A stretch of 64,000 nt of DNA. Origin: Gremmenia infestans. Taxonomy: Eukaryota; Ascomycota; Leotiomycetes; Helotiales; Hamatocanthoscyphaceae. Numbering within the stretch: position 1 is the first letter of the stretch; every line of letters begins with the position of its first letter. The position numbers and the translations under genes were made by a program. A model generated the notes under the pieces. It was not told where the DNA came from and ran no database searches. It saw nothing but the letters and a program-made list of their open reading frames with translations. The stretch covers positions 930,001 to 994,000 of the forward strand of contig JAFEVB010000036.1 in NCBI GenBank assembly GCA_032629725.1, read 5' to 3'. Shown here piece by piece: positions 31,135 to 42,453 of this stretch.

Positions 31135-32787
31135 TGTCCTTGGATGATTCAGAGCGTGAAGGGTCAATAGTGAGAGAGTAGGTATAGATCGAGTGACTAG
31201 CTAGTATGCGACGCCGAAGTTCGATGCGCTGAAGGCGATAGGTGTCAAAAGTGATATGCTGGAGCTTGAGATGTTGAGACGTTGAAAAGCTTGAGAAAGA
31301 GAGTGGAGTTAAATTTATAGACATCTCAAGCGAGCGCGAGGCAGCGCGGACCAAGAGAGTGAATATGTGAGTGAATTGGAAGGTGAATCGAACGGCAGAG
31401 AGCAGTCTGGAAGATATGACGAAGCTTCTGAAGAACTGAAGTTGAAGATGTGACTTTGCCAGAACGGATTATGGATGTCTCAACACCTTGACTATCTTGG
31501 TAGACACCACCATTTGCACGCCTACAGCATCCATTCCCTCCCGATTGATTCCAATAGCAGCTAGGTCAGAGAGTTCTGGCTTCAAAATGACTACATTCAG
31601 GTGAAGTTGAGCTATATGTCCTGTTGACAGTGGATCCGTTTTTCTCTTCCCCCTCGAAGCCCCCGATGCCTCACAACATACAGTCTCTCACCCCCGGTGG
31701 CTCAACTACAGCACCTTTTGGCTTGCGTTATGAACTGAGGTCCTCCGAGTGCATTGATAGGAGTAGGGACTGAAGCTAGGCTTGTATGCTGCTTCTGCCA
31801 CCTGAGCCATGTTCCCACTCGGGCGATTCAATGTTTCTCTGTAGAGCACTGCTTTAATTTCTGCAATTCTAGGTTTGACCCGTACTGCAACGCATTGCAC
31901 CAATTCAAAGGCAAAGAGCAAAGAGCAAGGTGCTAGTGATCATGAGGATATTGAGAAGCTGGACCTGGACGGGGAGTCATGATTTCCTTTCTTGAAGTCT
32001 GAAGAGATCGCTTCTTTCTTATTTTGCATGCCATCTTTCTGGATCACTCACTCGAGAGAAAATATTCTTTATTCTCATGCTTCATTGAATACAGTTTTGG
32101 ATTGAAAGGGGTCCAGATGAGATGCGGTTGACCCTTTCATGGCGATTGAAACAATTTCTACGAGGCATCACCTAAGGGATAGCGACATGCGGATAAAATG
32201 GCTGGACGAATCATTCCAACTGGTCATCGAGCTTGATGCTTGGTCCAGTTGGCATGAACGCTCAGCTAAAGACTTCTTTATTTCTGTTACGCGCAAAGGA
32301 TGCTTCTGCCGCTCGTTGAGACCTCGCCACCATTCAAACTCACCCCGAACTTTGTTGGCAATGGTGTTCTGTATCAGCCCATACCTCATCCAATTCACGA
32401 TCACGATTACGATCGCGACCACAGTGTGTCGGTCAGCCAGTATGCACTGTCAGTGTGCACTGAATTCTCCGAGGGCTGTTGAGCTCTTAACTTGAGATGA
32501 ACAGCGGTGTACTCTTCTTTCTGTCCCGCAATTCCGACGCCTTGGATGAGGGTGGGACGCATCGACCCGATACCGATAGGCAAGGGGTTTGACTCATGCA
32601 GAACGTTGGATTTATCCTTGTATTTCCGTCTAAAGCATAATTGCCGAGGATTGTCAGGCACCAAACAGATCTAGACAGCTACTGTATGTCAATCGAATCT
32701 CTTATGCATCATGCGCCCGAAAAGATGTCTCCTACTGTACAACTAAACGCCCTCATGGCTCTGGTGGCTCCCATGATGGAAGCCTTT

Positions 32788-32811
32788 ACTCCGTACTTGA
32801 AAGTACGGAGT
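32788..32811. repeat. perfect inverted repeat, 11-bp arms, 2-nt spacer
   Basis: ACTCCGTACTT, GA, AAGTACGGAGT: a perfect palindrome around two bases. Non-coding context. Confidence 0.9.
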
Positions 32812-33024
32812 GCAGAAAGAGCCAGGCTAGACTATTGACCAGATCCGCGGATGCGGAAGAGCTACTTACAGTCCTTCCTGGTGGCTAGGCTTACTAGCGG
32901 CAGGTACAGGAACAAAGTCAGTAAGCTAAAGCTAATTGGGAACGAAGGAGCATGGGGGTGTGGGTCCATATGAAAAGGGGGGGGGCAGCAGCAGCGGCGC
33001 CATCCGCAGTGACCTCAGGACCCA

Positions 33025-33045
33025 GGTTGGGTTGGGTTGGGTTGG
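33025..33045 (+). repeat. GGTTG tandem repeat, possible G-quadruplex
   Basis: Five G-runs (GG, GGG, GGG, GGG, GG) separated by TT lie in 21 bp. The spacing fits a two- or three-layer G-quadruplex. A 10-G run lies about 45 bp to its left. Confidence 0.8.
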
Positions 33046-34658
33046 CCTGAAAGCATTGGGCGAATTGAAAGGGTGAGAATGGTGGAAATAATTCGCGTGA
33101 GAAACCCGTACAGTAAGTCCCTGTGCGTACGTAAGATGTCCAAAAGCATGCTAAAATCAAGATTCACGATCATGCACGACCAAACATTTTGGAGCCAAAG
33201 CGAAAGCAGCATGGGCCTGCATTGACAGCAAAGCAGAGGGGCAACTTGTAATCGATAGGTGAGGTAGTCCGGAATGCAAAACAACTGGCGACGACTTTCT
33301 TTGCGCATTATTATTATCAACGCGAAGCATGAACTCCTATAATGTTTTACGACCTTCTCCACAAAAAGTCGTTGCTAGAAGCCTCGCAGTGGATAGAATA
33401 AAGCGGCACTCATAATGTGCTAGGCCTAGGGGACATCTACTTCGAACTTGGAAGTAAATTTAGCATAGGTATGCAATAGTAAAAGCGTAAGGTATCGCTT
33501 CTTATAGGGAAGGTTGTAAAACACTATACGTAGGAGTGAAGCTCCTGATTATATGACTATTAAGAATCTATTTCAAGGTGTTGCAGGAAGTGCCATCCCC
33601 TGCCAGAAACCTCACAGCCCTTCTTCGAACAGTACGGTACGAGTAATTTACCGTAATAATCACAAGCAATTAATACGAAAAGGAGGCCAATTACAACTAG
33701 CCACGACGGACGAAAGAAGGCGTACCAAGGTAACGAATGAAAAATTGAGTGCTAAGATAGCTTACTCGGTAGGCTGAACTGCTACCGTTCAGGGTACCGC
33801 CCGCCTGCCACAGCGTCCACTCCCACCGCCAGCCGCCCCCGAGTTCTGCACCGCAAGAACCTGATCTCTCATATGTCCCGCCAACCTCAACCCACCAACT
33901 CACCGATAGCACCCTCTTTTGCAATTGATGTTAACAGCCCATCGCTCTCTGTCTCTGTCTCTCAATAACCTACCTTACCTACCTTAATCTTCCGGGGAAC
34001 CACAACCAAACTACCGACCTATCTAGGTGCTCAGTCCTGTCTGAGAAGCTCGTGGTACTGTAAGCACAACAACACATCATTCTCCGGTACAAGCCGTTCC
34101 CCTATTCGTCCTCACGACCGATCGCCTCCAATCCAGTCACCAGTGTTCATACGAGTACCGTACGGCGCGAAAAGCACTCCACGAATCCGCATCCTGAATA
34201 ATGGTCTCATCTCATCATTTGAGATAGGCATCTTGTGAATTTAAAATAACAGCCGTCTAATTTCGCTTCTTCATGCCCACCCAGTTCCACGCTTGGCAAT
34301 ATCCAGGTCCATAGGAATTACGGACTCCACTCCACGCTTTTCCCCCCATCACATTTACACCTCTTCAAGCAGCACCGCCTCGCCCTGGCCCTCCACTATT
34401 ACGCTACTGAACTGTATACCAAAACACGTCGCGGCTTGGTCTTCCGCTGGGCTCACTAGCAGACCCCGTCCGTCGTCCCGTCCCTCCCTCTCAAGCTCTC
34501 ACCCCTTTCAACATCTTCAATTATCCAGTCGCGCGCCGCTCTTTCAACAACAACTCCTTCCTATCAACCTATCGAGGCCTCAATCGAAATCAACATACAC
34601 GGCACTTCAATGCAACGGTGAATAGTCAAGCTCTTCAGAAGGGCTTCCCGAAGGCTAG

Positions 34659-34717
34659 GTACGTGAGTCGACGACTTTCTCGTGTTGTCGCGCCATTGGC
34701 TAACATGAGGTCCTTAG
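34659..34717 (+). other. probable 5' untranslated intron of the Ime2-type kinase gene
   Basis: GTACGTGAG donor, GCTAAC branch-like sequence and TTAG acceptor span 59 nt, ending 56 bp before the kinase ATG at 34774. These match the introns inside coding sequence in this window. No transcript evidence is available. Confidence 0.55.
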
Positions 34718-34773
34718 CATTGACGACGACGAACTTCCCATCGAAATAACGAGGAATCCATTACGTATCCATC

Positions 34774-37278
34774 ATGACAGTAGCATACGACCTAAACCAT
34801 CGGAGTTCAACTCCTCAAATGGCCAGTAACACAGCATTAGAAGATCGGTTCGAAGTACTGAAGGATATTGGAGACGGCTCTTTTGGGAGTGTAGCTCTGG
34901 CAAGAGTGAGAGGTACAATAAACCTGAGCCCGTTTCTCTGCTTCCAGAGAAACCCTTCGAAAGCCCGTACTAATCTTGTCGGACAGGTGCTGGCTCAAAT
35001 GTTGCTCGACGAGGCACGGTAGTAAGTTCTCTCTATACAGCTCACAAATGTCGCATTGGCTGACTCGAGATAACCTCAGATCGCCATCAAAACCATGAAA
35101 AAGCATTTCGAATCTTTCGCCCCATGTTTAGAGCTTCGAGAGGTCGTCTTCCTTCGAACCCTCCCCCCACACCAGCATCTCGTTCCAGCTTTAGACATTT
35201 TCCTCGACCCTTTTAGCAAGAAACTTCATATTTGTATGGAGTATATGGACGGCAATTTATATCAACTAATGAAGGCTCGAGATCACAAATGTCTAGACGT
35301 CGGTAGTGTCAAGAGCATATTGTTCCAAATCATGCAAGGCCTAGAGCATATTCATGCACACCATTTCTTCCATCGCGATATCAAGCCGGAAAACATCCTC
35401 GTCTCCACCTCCGCCCAACAAGAATCTGGGAACTCTTTCCGACGTTATTCCGCCATGGTAACACCTCCCTCGACGCCTCCGACTTATACAGTTAAGATCG
35501 CCGATTTTGGACTTGCTAGAGAAACACATTCGAAGTTGCCATACACAACGTACGTTTCGACAAGATGGTATCGTGCTCCTGAGGTTCTCCTACGCGCTGG
35601 GGAATACTCTGCGCCTGTGGACATTTGGGCCATCGGTGCCATGGCTGTGGAAATCGCGACTTTGAAACCCTTGTTCCCAGGAGGAAATGAAGTTGACCAA
35701 GTTTGGAGAGTCTGCGAGATCATGGGAAGCCCAGGGAATTGGTATAATAAGGCAGGCTCTAGAGTAGGAGGTGGAGATTGGAGAGAAGGAACTCGACTAG
35801 CTGGCAAGCTTGGATTCTCCTTCCCCAAGATGGCACCGCATGCCATGGATACTATTATTCAACCCCCTCAATGGCCTGCCTCTCTCAGCAATTTTGTCAC
35901 GTGGTGTTTGATGTGGGATCCCAAGGCCCGTCCAACGTCTACTGAGGCTCTTGCCCACGAATTTTTTACTGATGCGGTTGATCCATTACGACCTAAATCA
36001 TCTGCGTCGAGGATGCTAGGACGTAAGCACTCGGACTTGAGCTACCGCGGATCGAAGGACTCCCCAGAGGTCTTGTCTACGACCTCCAAGCCTTCATGGT
36101 TTAGAAAGTCTCTGATCGGCCGGACCGATAACACTCCTGCAGCCACTCCAGCCGTTTCAAAAGAGAACGATGCGCCTCGGCCATCACCTGTGCACGCAGT
36201 TACTGACATACCTGTCTCCAAGACGCGGCCAACTCCAAGGAAGAGAACGACATGGAACAATGGTCCTTCAAACCTAGCTCCTATGCCCATCTTACCTACA
36301 ATTAAGCCGATCTCACCACTCTCGGATACTGTCACTGCTCAAGCAAGCAGCCGAACACCATCTTATAGCGATGCTTACGCCGCTGGTCAAAAACATGACG
36401 ATAAGGTGGCAAAGAAGATTGGCCGTCAATTGTCGGTTGCTTCTACAGGAAATCACTATGCCGATATCCACAGACAACAGGCAGAGATGGCTCTGAACGG
36501 CCAGTCCGGCTTGGCCTCCCCACCGAATGGACAAAAAGAGAGTTTCTTCTCGCATCTACGGAAACGAGCGAGAAGATTTTCTGGGCGTCAAGCCCAAACT
36601 CCAATCTCGCCAAAATCAATGGACCTCGAAGCTCAAGCTGGATGTGGACCATGGGCAAGCAATAGATCATCGATGGTCATTGACAACCCAGCGCAATCGC
36701 CAAGTCCTGCGCAAAGGGTTGATACGCATGAGGCCTTAGATAAAGCTCTCCGTAACGTGCAACAGAATCTTGACTCGTCGCAAACCGCACCTATCCCCCC
36801 CAATCACTTAGTCAACCCGAACAGTGTTTTGAAACGCCACCATTCGCTACCTCAACAGCCAGCTAGATCTGTCGATAATCTACGTGGCGTCGGGCCCATT
36901 TCAAGTAGGACCCGTCGATCTCATATCCCAGGGGGTCGCCAGTATGAGACACCTGATGAAGAAGATGAATTGCTCGACGAGGCTTTGACATCAACACATA
37001 AGGCGATGAAACGGCTGGAGCGGAATTCGATTCAGAATGATTCTCGCCAGCCACTCCGTCAGTCGAGCAGCAACTTAGGATTATCGAATCCTTATCCCAC
37101 CCCTTCGCCATCAGCTAGTGGCAACGCGGCCCTCTTCGGCCAGGGAATCACACAAGTGACACCATCTAAGGTTCGAGACAATCAAAAGCAATCGTCAACT
37201 CCCCCTTACGACCACGAGGAGAACGAGTGGGCCGCATCTGCAGCGGCGAGCATATTCGCTGTTGGCAATCGGTTTTAG
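34774..37278 (+). CDS. Ime2/ImeB-type (RCK/MAK/ICK family) protein kinase
   Basis: Three exons, 34774-34912, 34987-35021 and 35080-37278, give 790 aa. The joins restore VALARVRGAGSNVARRGTV and IAIKTMKKHFESFAPCLELR. Kinase landmarks: glycine loop IGDGSFGSV, catalytic Lys in IAIKTMKK, FFHRDIKPENIL, IADFGLAR, and an activation loop YTTYVSTRWYRAPE carrying the TxY dual-phosphorylation motif shared by RCK/MAK kinases and MAP kinases. The kinase domain ends near residue 360 and is followed by about 430 disordered residues rich in Ser/Pro/Gln with KKR-type clusters. Ime2 drives meiosis in yeast; ImeB of Aspergillus controls light-dependent sexual development; Crk1 of Ustilago acts in mating and morphology. 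The long leader and likely 5' intron suggest strong transcript-level control. Confidence 0.93.
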
Positions 37279-38929
37279 AAGAGATGGGAATTCGCCCATC
37301 GAGTTTGTATATCATATGGAGGAAAAGTTCTTGCAGCATCTACATGGCACGGTGTTTCGGGGGATTTTGTCAGCATACCCTTTCGCAACATTCCTTTTTT
37401 GCTATTATTGAATTACCTTGGTTTTGACCAGGCCAGCGTGTATATTTTTGGCGTTACGACATGTTCCTTTCGGACCTCTCATTTTCATTGCTTTTTGATT
37501 TCATACCCGCCAACAAACAGCGGCCATAGACAGGCTCTCGTGGTTTTTATTTTATTGTCTTCAAATACCCCCCTATAGACTGCACTATATATAAGTTTGA
37601 GAGAGCGAGCAAAACTGCTTCACAGCGCGAAGAAATTTTCATTTGTTTCGAATTGAACCTTCTGGATGCTTGGTCTAAACCAGCGAGGAGCATACAATAC
37701 TTATTTTTTTCCTAATAGCTTCAACAGGCTTTGTTATCTGTACAATTCACAAGAGCCTGACTGGGAAATGGATTCGGGTCGGGATGGGGGTTTACAATAG
37801 GACGCAAAGATGTACCATTGTGTCTGTTTTTAATTTGGGAATATCAGGGGTTTCAGCTGCCTTGCTGGCGCTGCTGGAATTGCGTAGAATCGTATCTTGA
37901 GATGTATTTAGATGGAGAAACGATGATTCAGATCACAACTATGGGTTGATTTTTCGAAAACATGAGTTCATTATGTATGCCCTTGTGATGTGACTTTGAT
38001 GAAATCTACCTGGAAACGAGGAAAAATTCCTATCTCCAAGTGGAGTTACTGATGTGGACGGTTCCAGACCACAAAGACCCATAGAATTGACATGCAAAGG
38101 TTATGTTTATTTAATGGAGTGTGTTTTGTCATTCCTTATTCCGGTAATTCCCTAATCCGGTAATTCTACCCCCGTTTTTCCTACCTCATGCTCAACCCTA
38201 CCCCCTTCCTTAAATTCCACCTATCTCTTGTCGGTCTAGGTTGCTGTTCAAAAAGGGAGCAATTGAGCGCTCACCTGCCGTAAACCAACTTCCCTCGGAA
38301 TCACGCAAAGTGCAGAACCATTGATGGCAAAAAGTGTACGCACGGTGTGCTTAGTTAAAGCTTAAGAACATTATTTGCTAGCTGCTATTTCCTCGCTTTT
38401 CCGGTTCTGGTTTTAATTTTAATTTTGTTTCTGCGGTTGGCTGATATACTATTATGGTATATGGGAAAAGTGGGAGGGACACTACCTTTAGAGATTGATT
38501 TTACTTGCTGAGTTGTAGAATCATTTCGTTTTTGGTTGAAGGATGGCTCCAGGCGTGGAGTCTCGTTGTCTATGAGTGTGAATGAAGACTTCACAGGAAA
38601 CTATTGTGCGGACCAGCAATGATTGCTGGTATTAGATGCACTTCTTATATTGGAGATCTAATTCCTTATGCTTAAAGAAGTACCGATGCTTAAAGAGACA
38701 CGAGTGCGCACTTTCCTCATGATTGTTTGTGAAAGCATTTGTAGCAAGTCTTCTGACTTTATACGTATGGGTGCGTATCTTTGTACGATTTTGGGCAATT
38801 TCTCTGTTTTCAAAATCTCATCTCCAGACATAATACACCAACGATGTCTCTGATATCCATCAGGACATCTAGCACCTCATGCACAAAATCAGACCCTGAA
38901 AGCTGCCGACGCTCGTACAGTTGACGCCA
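37279..38929. other. intergenic, convergent 3' flanks
   Basis: 1.65 kb between the kinase gene and the SDR gene, which converge. AT-rich, with no supportable gene. A short direct repeat (TCCGGTAATTC twice, near 38142-38168) is present. Confidence 0.5.
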
Positions 38930-39950
38930 TCACGAAATCCACCCTTCCTTCCTCATCACCTCCCCAGTCCACTCCTTCAACCTCTCTGCAAGCTTCTCAT
39001 CCTTCGCCGCACCGCTCTGCCAGCACGGCTCCCCAAAACGCCCGAAAATCTCGAGATAGGTGCCGCTCTGCTCCGCCTTCATATCCCGACTTGCCGCACA
39101 GAACAAGCTATTCCACGATCCCTTATCAGCAGGCCACATCAATCCAGACATACGTACGACTGAGAAAATACTCTTTATACCCCACCCTGACTCCACCGAC
39201 GTGGCAAGGTTCGTCTCAACTATACCTGGATGCACAGACGAAGCCCAGATCTCGCCGTCCCCGTTCTGCGCACTGGGAGAGCCGGGGCCGTATGTCTTGT
39301 GTAGGGTTTTGGTGTGCAGAATGTTGGCGAGCTTGCTCTGTCCGTACCGCGCCCACGGGCCGCTATCCTTGAGCGATAGGTACTTGAAATTGATGCCGCA
39401 TGTGGGTGCGCTCAAGTGGCCTGATGAAGTGATGTTGACGATGCGCACGCTACCGAGAGGAAGCGTCTTCGCGGTCCGCAGCATCAGAGGAAGCAGGTGC
39501 TCCGTCAAAACCCAGTGCGCGAGGTAGTTGGTCTGCCACTGAGCCTCATGGCCATCTCTGGTCATTTCGAAGGGTGTCGCCATGATGCCTGCGTTATTAA
39601 CCAGGCCGTGCAGGGCTGTTTCGAGGGTGAGGAAGTGCTTGGCGGCCGCGACGACGCTGGTGAGGTCCATGAGGTCCATTTGCAGGAGGTTGATGTTGGC
39701 TGAAGGGTGCATTTTCTTGATGTTGGCGATGGCTGCTGTGCCCTTCTTTAGGGATCGGGCGCCCATGTAAACGTGGGCGCCGTGTTCTGCTAGGTAGGCT
39801 ACGGTGTAGTAGCCTCTGTAGTTTGGTGAAATCAGCAATTTGGGCTTCGTGGGGAGAGGGGAGAGGGGAGACTTACATGCCGGAATTCCCACCTGTGACT
39901 ATGAATACTTTGCCCTTGAGATCGGGAAGAGTGTCGGGATGGAAAGTCAT
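38930..39950 (-). CDS. short-chain dehydrogenase/reductase (retinol dehydrogenase/WWOX-like SDR)
   Basis: Two exons, 39877-39950 and 38930-39815, give 319 aa. The splice builds the cofactor loop VTGGNSGIGYYTVAYLAEHG (TGxxxGxG). Other SDR blocks follow: MGARS, a DL(M)DLTS acid region, NNAGIM near residue 100, ITSSGH and the catalytic YGQSK, then VHPGIVETNL. This layout is that of the NADP-dependent retinol dehydrogenase/protochlorophyllide-reductase-like SDRs common in fungi. No signal peptide. It is divergent from a bZIP/DUF3425 regulator across 628 bp. The substrate cannot be read from the sequence. Confidence 0.93.
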
Positions 39951-40578
39951 ATTTGAAACGAGTGAGTACTTGCGTCAATGTATGAAGGTGTATTACTAAG
40001 AAACAGATATTTCAATGTCTTGGTTCAAATTTTATGTTTTTGATGATACTGAAAAGGTGAATGGAAATGAAGGTGTTGGTACGATCTTTGTATTGCTCTT
40101 ATAACACAACACCCAAGATACTTGCATCTTGGATGCTATCTAAAGCACCAGTGAGCAAGCTGCATGACCCTTGGACCAAACACGTCACATTGAATTTGGA
40201 CATATTGAAGAGATGAACTAACAGGAGAACTCCGAGTGAGCGAGTGAGCCAGCTGCGTGAAGAGGAATCATGACATTGTGTTTATCAATCAGGTAGTGTA
40301 TGTGTAATAGTAGAACTCGTGATACTAGCATAATGTGAGCAGGTTGCATGACGCTAGACCTTCTCGAGTTAGACTCTATAATAGTGGCCAATGATATCGT
40401 AATCTTACCTTTTCACCAACCCCTATCTGTCTGCGCCGTAGCTGCAGAACAGTAGGTATATCAATTCCGCCGTTCTTGCGTGTCAGACTCGTTACTATGC
40501 GCAGGCTGTATAAACCGCCTTAGGCGGCCTAAAGAAACTCCCATCATTCATCTCCAGTTTCATCACGGTGGGAAGATC
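39951..40578. promoter_or_regulatory. divergent region SDR / bZIP with decayed tandem repeat
   Basis: 628 bp between divergent start codons. It contains three copies of GTGAGCMRGYTGCRTGA at 40151, 40244 and 40335, spaced 93 and 91 bp, with further weak similarity between the copies. Confidence 0.6.
40151..40352 (+). repeat. three decayed ~92-bp tandem repeat units
   Basis: The best-conserved block reads GTGAGCAAGCTGCATGAC (40151-40168), GTGAGCCAGCTGCGTGA (40244-40260) and GTGAGCAGGTTGCATGAC (40335-40352). Related ACATTG and AGAACTC words recur at similar offsets inside the units. This points to an old tandem array or to three copies of a binding site. Confidence 0.7.
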
Positions 40579-41677
40579 ATGGCCGCAATTCCAATGTCCA
40601 CTAGCATCATGATTAGTACGTCTCAGCCCGCAAATTCAACAGCACCATGCATCCAACTCGCGTCAATGCCACAGCTAGCCGAGGTATGTACTAGGCCACC
40701 TTCAATCACCAAGACAACATATGTGACTTGCTCACTGTGTACAGGCCATAAGCAGGGAAGACGACTGGACGGGGACCAAGGATGCCGCAGCACGCAGACA
40801 GGCACAGACTAGACTCAACACAAGGGCATACCGTAAGTAAGACCCTGTCTTGTTTTTCTCTTGTTTTCTCTTTCGTTCAAAAGGAGTCAGGACCAGTCCG
40901 ATCAAGGGGTACCTAATTATCAAAATTAACAGTCTGGTAGGAAAACGCAAAGCCCTAGCAAAGAAAGCCGAAGCATCCAGTGCCGCAACCAGGATACTGG
41001 TCAAATCAGAAGCACTGGTGGAATGCTGGGACATTAAGCAGCAATCCGTCTCCATAGTCCCAGCATCCCGTATCAAGCGACTTTACAATTCGAGGAATCC
41101 CTTGCTGGACAAACCTAGAAAGGAGCAGTTCAATCTTGTCTTCCCCCTCTGTCCAGACCACCTCATTACACTCCTCCAGTTCAACGCCCTCCGCGCGCTG
41201 GCCGTCAACCGCACTCTAATCTCAGGCATCCTCGTCACGCCGCTCGACTGTGATGAGGAAGTTATCCACGTCATCCCCTACCCTACCAAACCCGGACTAC
41301 TCCCTTTAGCACTCCTGCCTACCGCTCTCCAACAAACGGTGCCGCACGGCGACTGGATCGATATGTTCCCATGTCCCGAGGCACGAGACCGCCTGATCCG
41401 GGCCGCTGGCACCTTCGACGAGGATGAACTGTGGGCCGACTGCATCGGCGGACTGTACGAGGGCTTTCCCGACGACGAGATCGAGCGACGCGGCATGATT
41501 GCGTGGTCGCCACCCTGGGACATCACGGGGTGGGAGATGTCAGAAGGATTTCTGAGGAAATGGGGGTGGTTGTTTAAAGGTTTGTCGGGGCCGTTAGGGG
41601 CCACGAATCGGTGGCGGATGGAGAGAGGCGAGGAGCCATTTGTTCATGATGACTGCACGTCACATGCAACTGTGTGA
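40579..41677 (+). CDS. bZIP-type transcription factor with DUF3425 domain
   Basis: Three exons, 40579-40683, 40745-40832 and 40941-41677, give 309 aa. The second exon and the start of the third encode a basic region, TKDAAARRQAQTRLNTRAYR followed by KRKALAKKAE, matching the fungal bZIP form (N-x-R-A-Y-R-x-R-K). The C-terminal half is a DUF3425 domain: DHLITLLQFNALRALAVNR, PHGDWIDMFPCPEARDRLI, then PPWDITGWEMSEGFLRKWGW and TNRWRMERGEEP. Proteins of this class are common in Pezizomycotina, and several act as regulators of local gene clusters. The leucine zipper is weak. Divergent orientation with the SDR gene makes that gene a candidate target (inference). Start chosen at ATG 40579; exon 1 is otherwise poorly conserved. 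Confidence 0.85.
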
Positions 41678-42453
41678 CCTTTGTATTGTCCAGCTACTTC
41701 GTCATCGGCGAGCTGGATGTTTAAGCCATTGGAAGTTATCATGTGTTGGGGTATTCCGATTTCCGGTCGTATTACTAGAATCGCCAGTCGGTGATCTACT
41801 ATTTTTGCACTCCTTCGATGGTAAGTTGACTATAACGAAGGTCAGTCATATAGTACTACTCTCATGGGGGCTGGAGCCAAGTGGGTTTTAATCTTCACTA
41901 TCCGCGGAGATTAGAGTGACACTGCTGTGCTGTCCGGGACTGGTTTTTGACAAGGACGGTGTTCCTGTAGCCAAAAAATGAATTCAGTCTCGGGGTGCTA
42001 CTAAAGTTCAGCTGGCATTTCAAGATACTCGAAAGATGACAGAGGTTGGGGTTGGGTTGAACGAAATGTTCCACGACGCACCAAAGTACGCGATGCGACA
42101 CGTGATGTCTCCCCCCTTTGGTTTGTTTACTTACCCAAAATAAGGATTACAAGACTTTGTTGAGTAGAACGTGGCTACCGAGGGGTGACAAAGTGAATAG
42201 TGCCGTAAGATATACAGACCAAGAGTTTCAACATCCTCATACATTTGTCGAAATTAGCAAGTCATTCAGAACGTGTTTGATATGGTATGCGAAGGAGGGC
42301 CCACGAAACTGTGTTTGAACCGATAATTACAGTGAAGGCTTTATGAGAAGCTTCATTGTTGGAAGCCGTTCTTACTACCGAAAACTTTTCCTTGTGGTAC
42401 CATTCTACACCTCCACCCACCACCAAAAGCATCCTATTGAAAGAAGCAACCGC
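41678..42453. other. intergenic, convergent 3' flanks
   Basis: 776 bp between convergent genes; no supportable gene. Confidence 0.5.

Larger units (their letters stand above)
31135..34773. other. 3.6-kb largely non-coding stretch with kinase leader at its right end
   Basis: No gene is convincing here. A 118-codon frame with ATG at 32139 and a 115-codon minus-strand frame at 33015-33362 have no domain. Structural elements are an 11-bp-arm hairpin (32788-32811), a poly-G run near 32977 and a GGTTGGG repeat (33025-33045). From about 33780 the sequence becomes pyrimidine-rich and leads into the Ime2-type kinase; a likely 5' untranslated intron is at 34659-34717. Confidence 0.5.
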
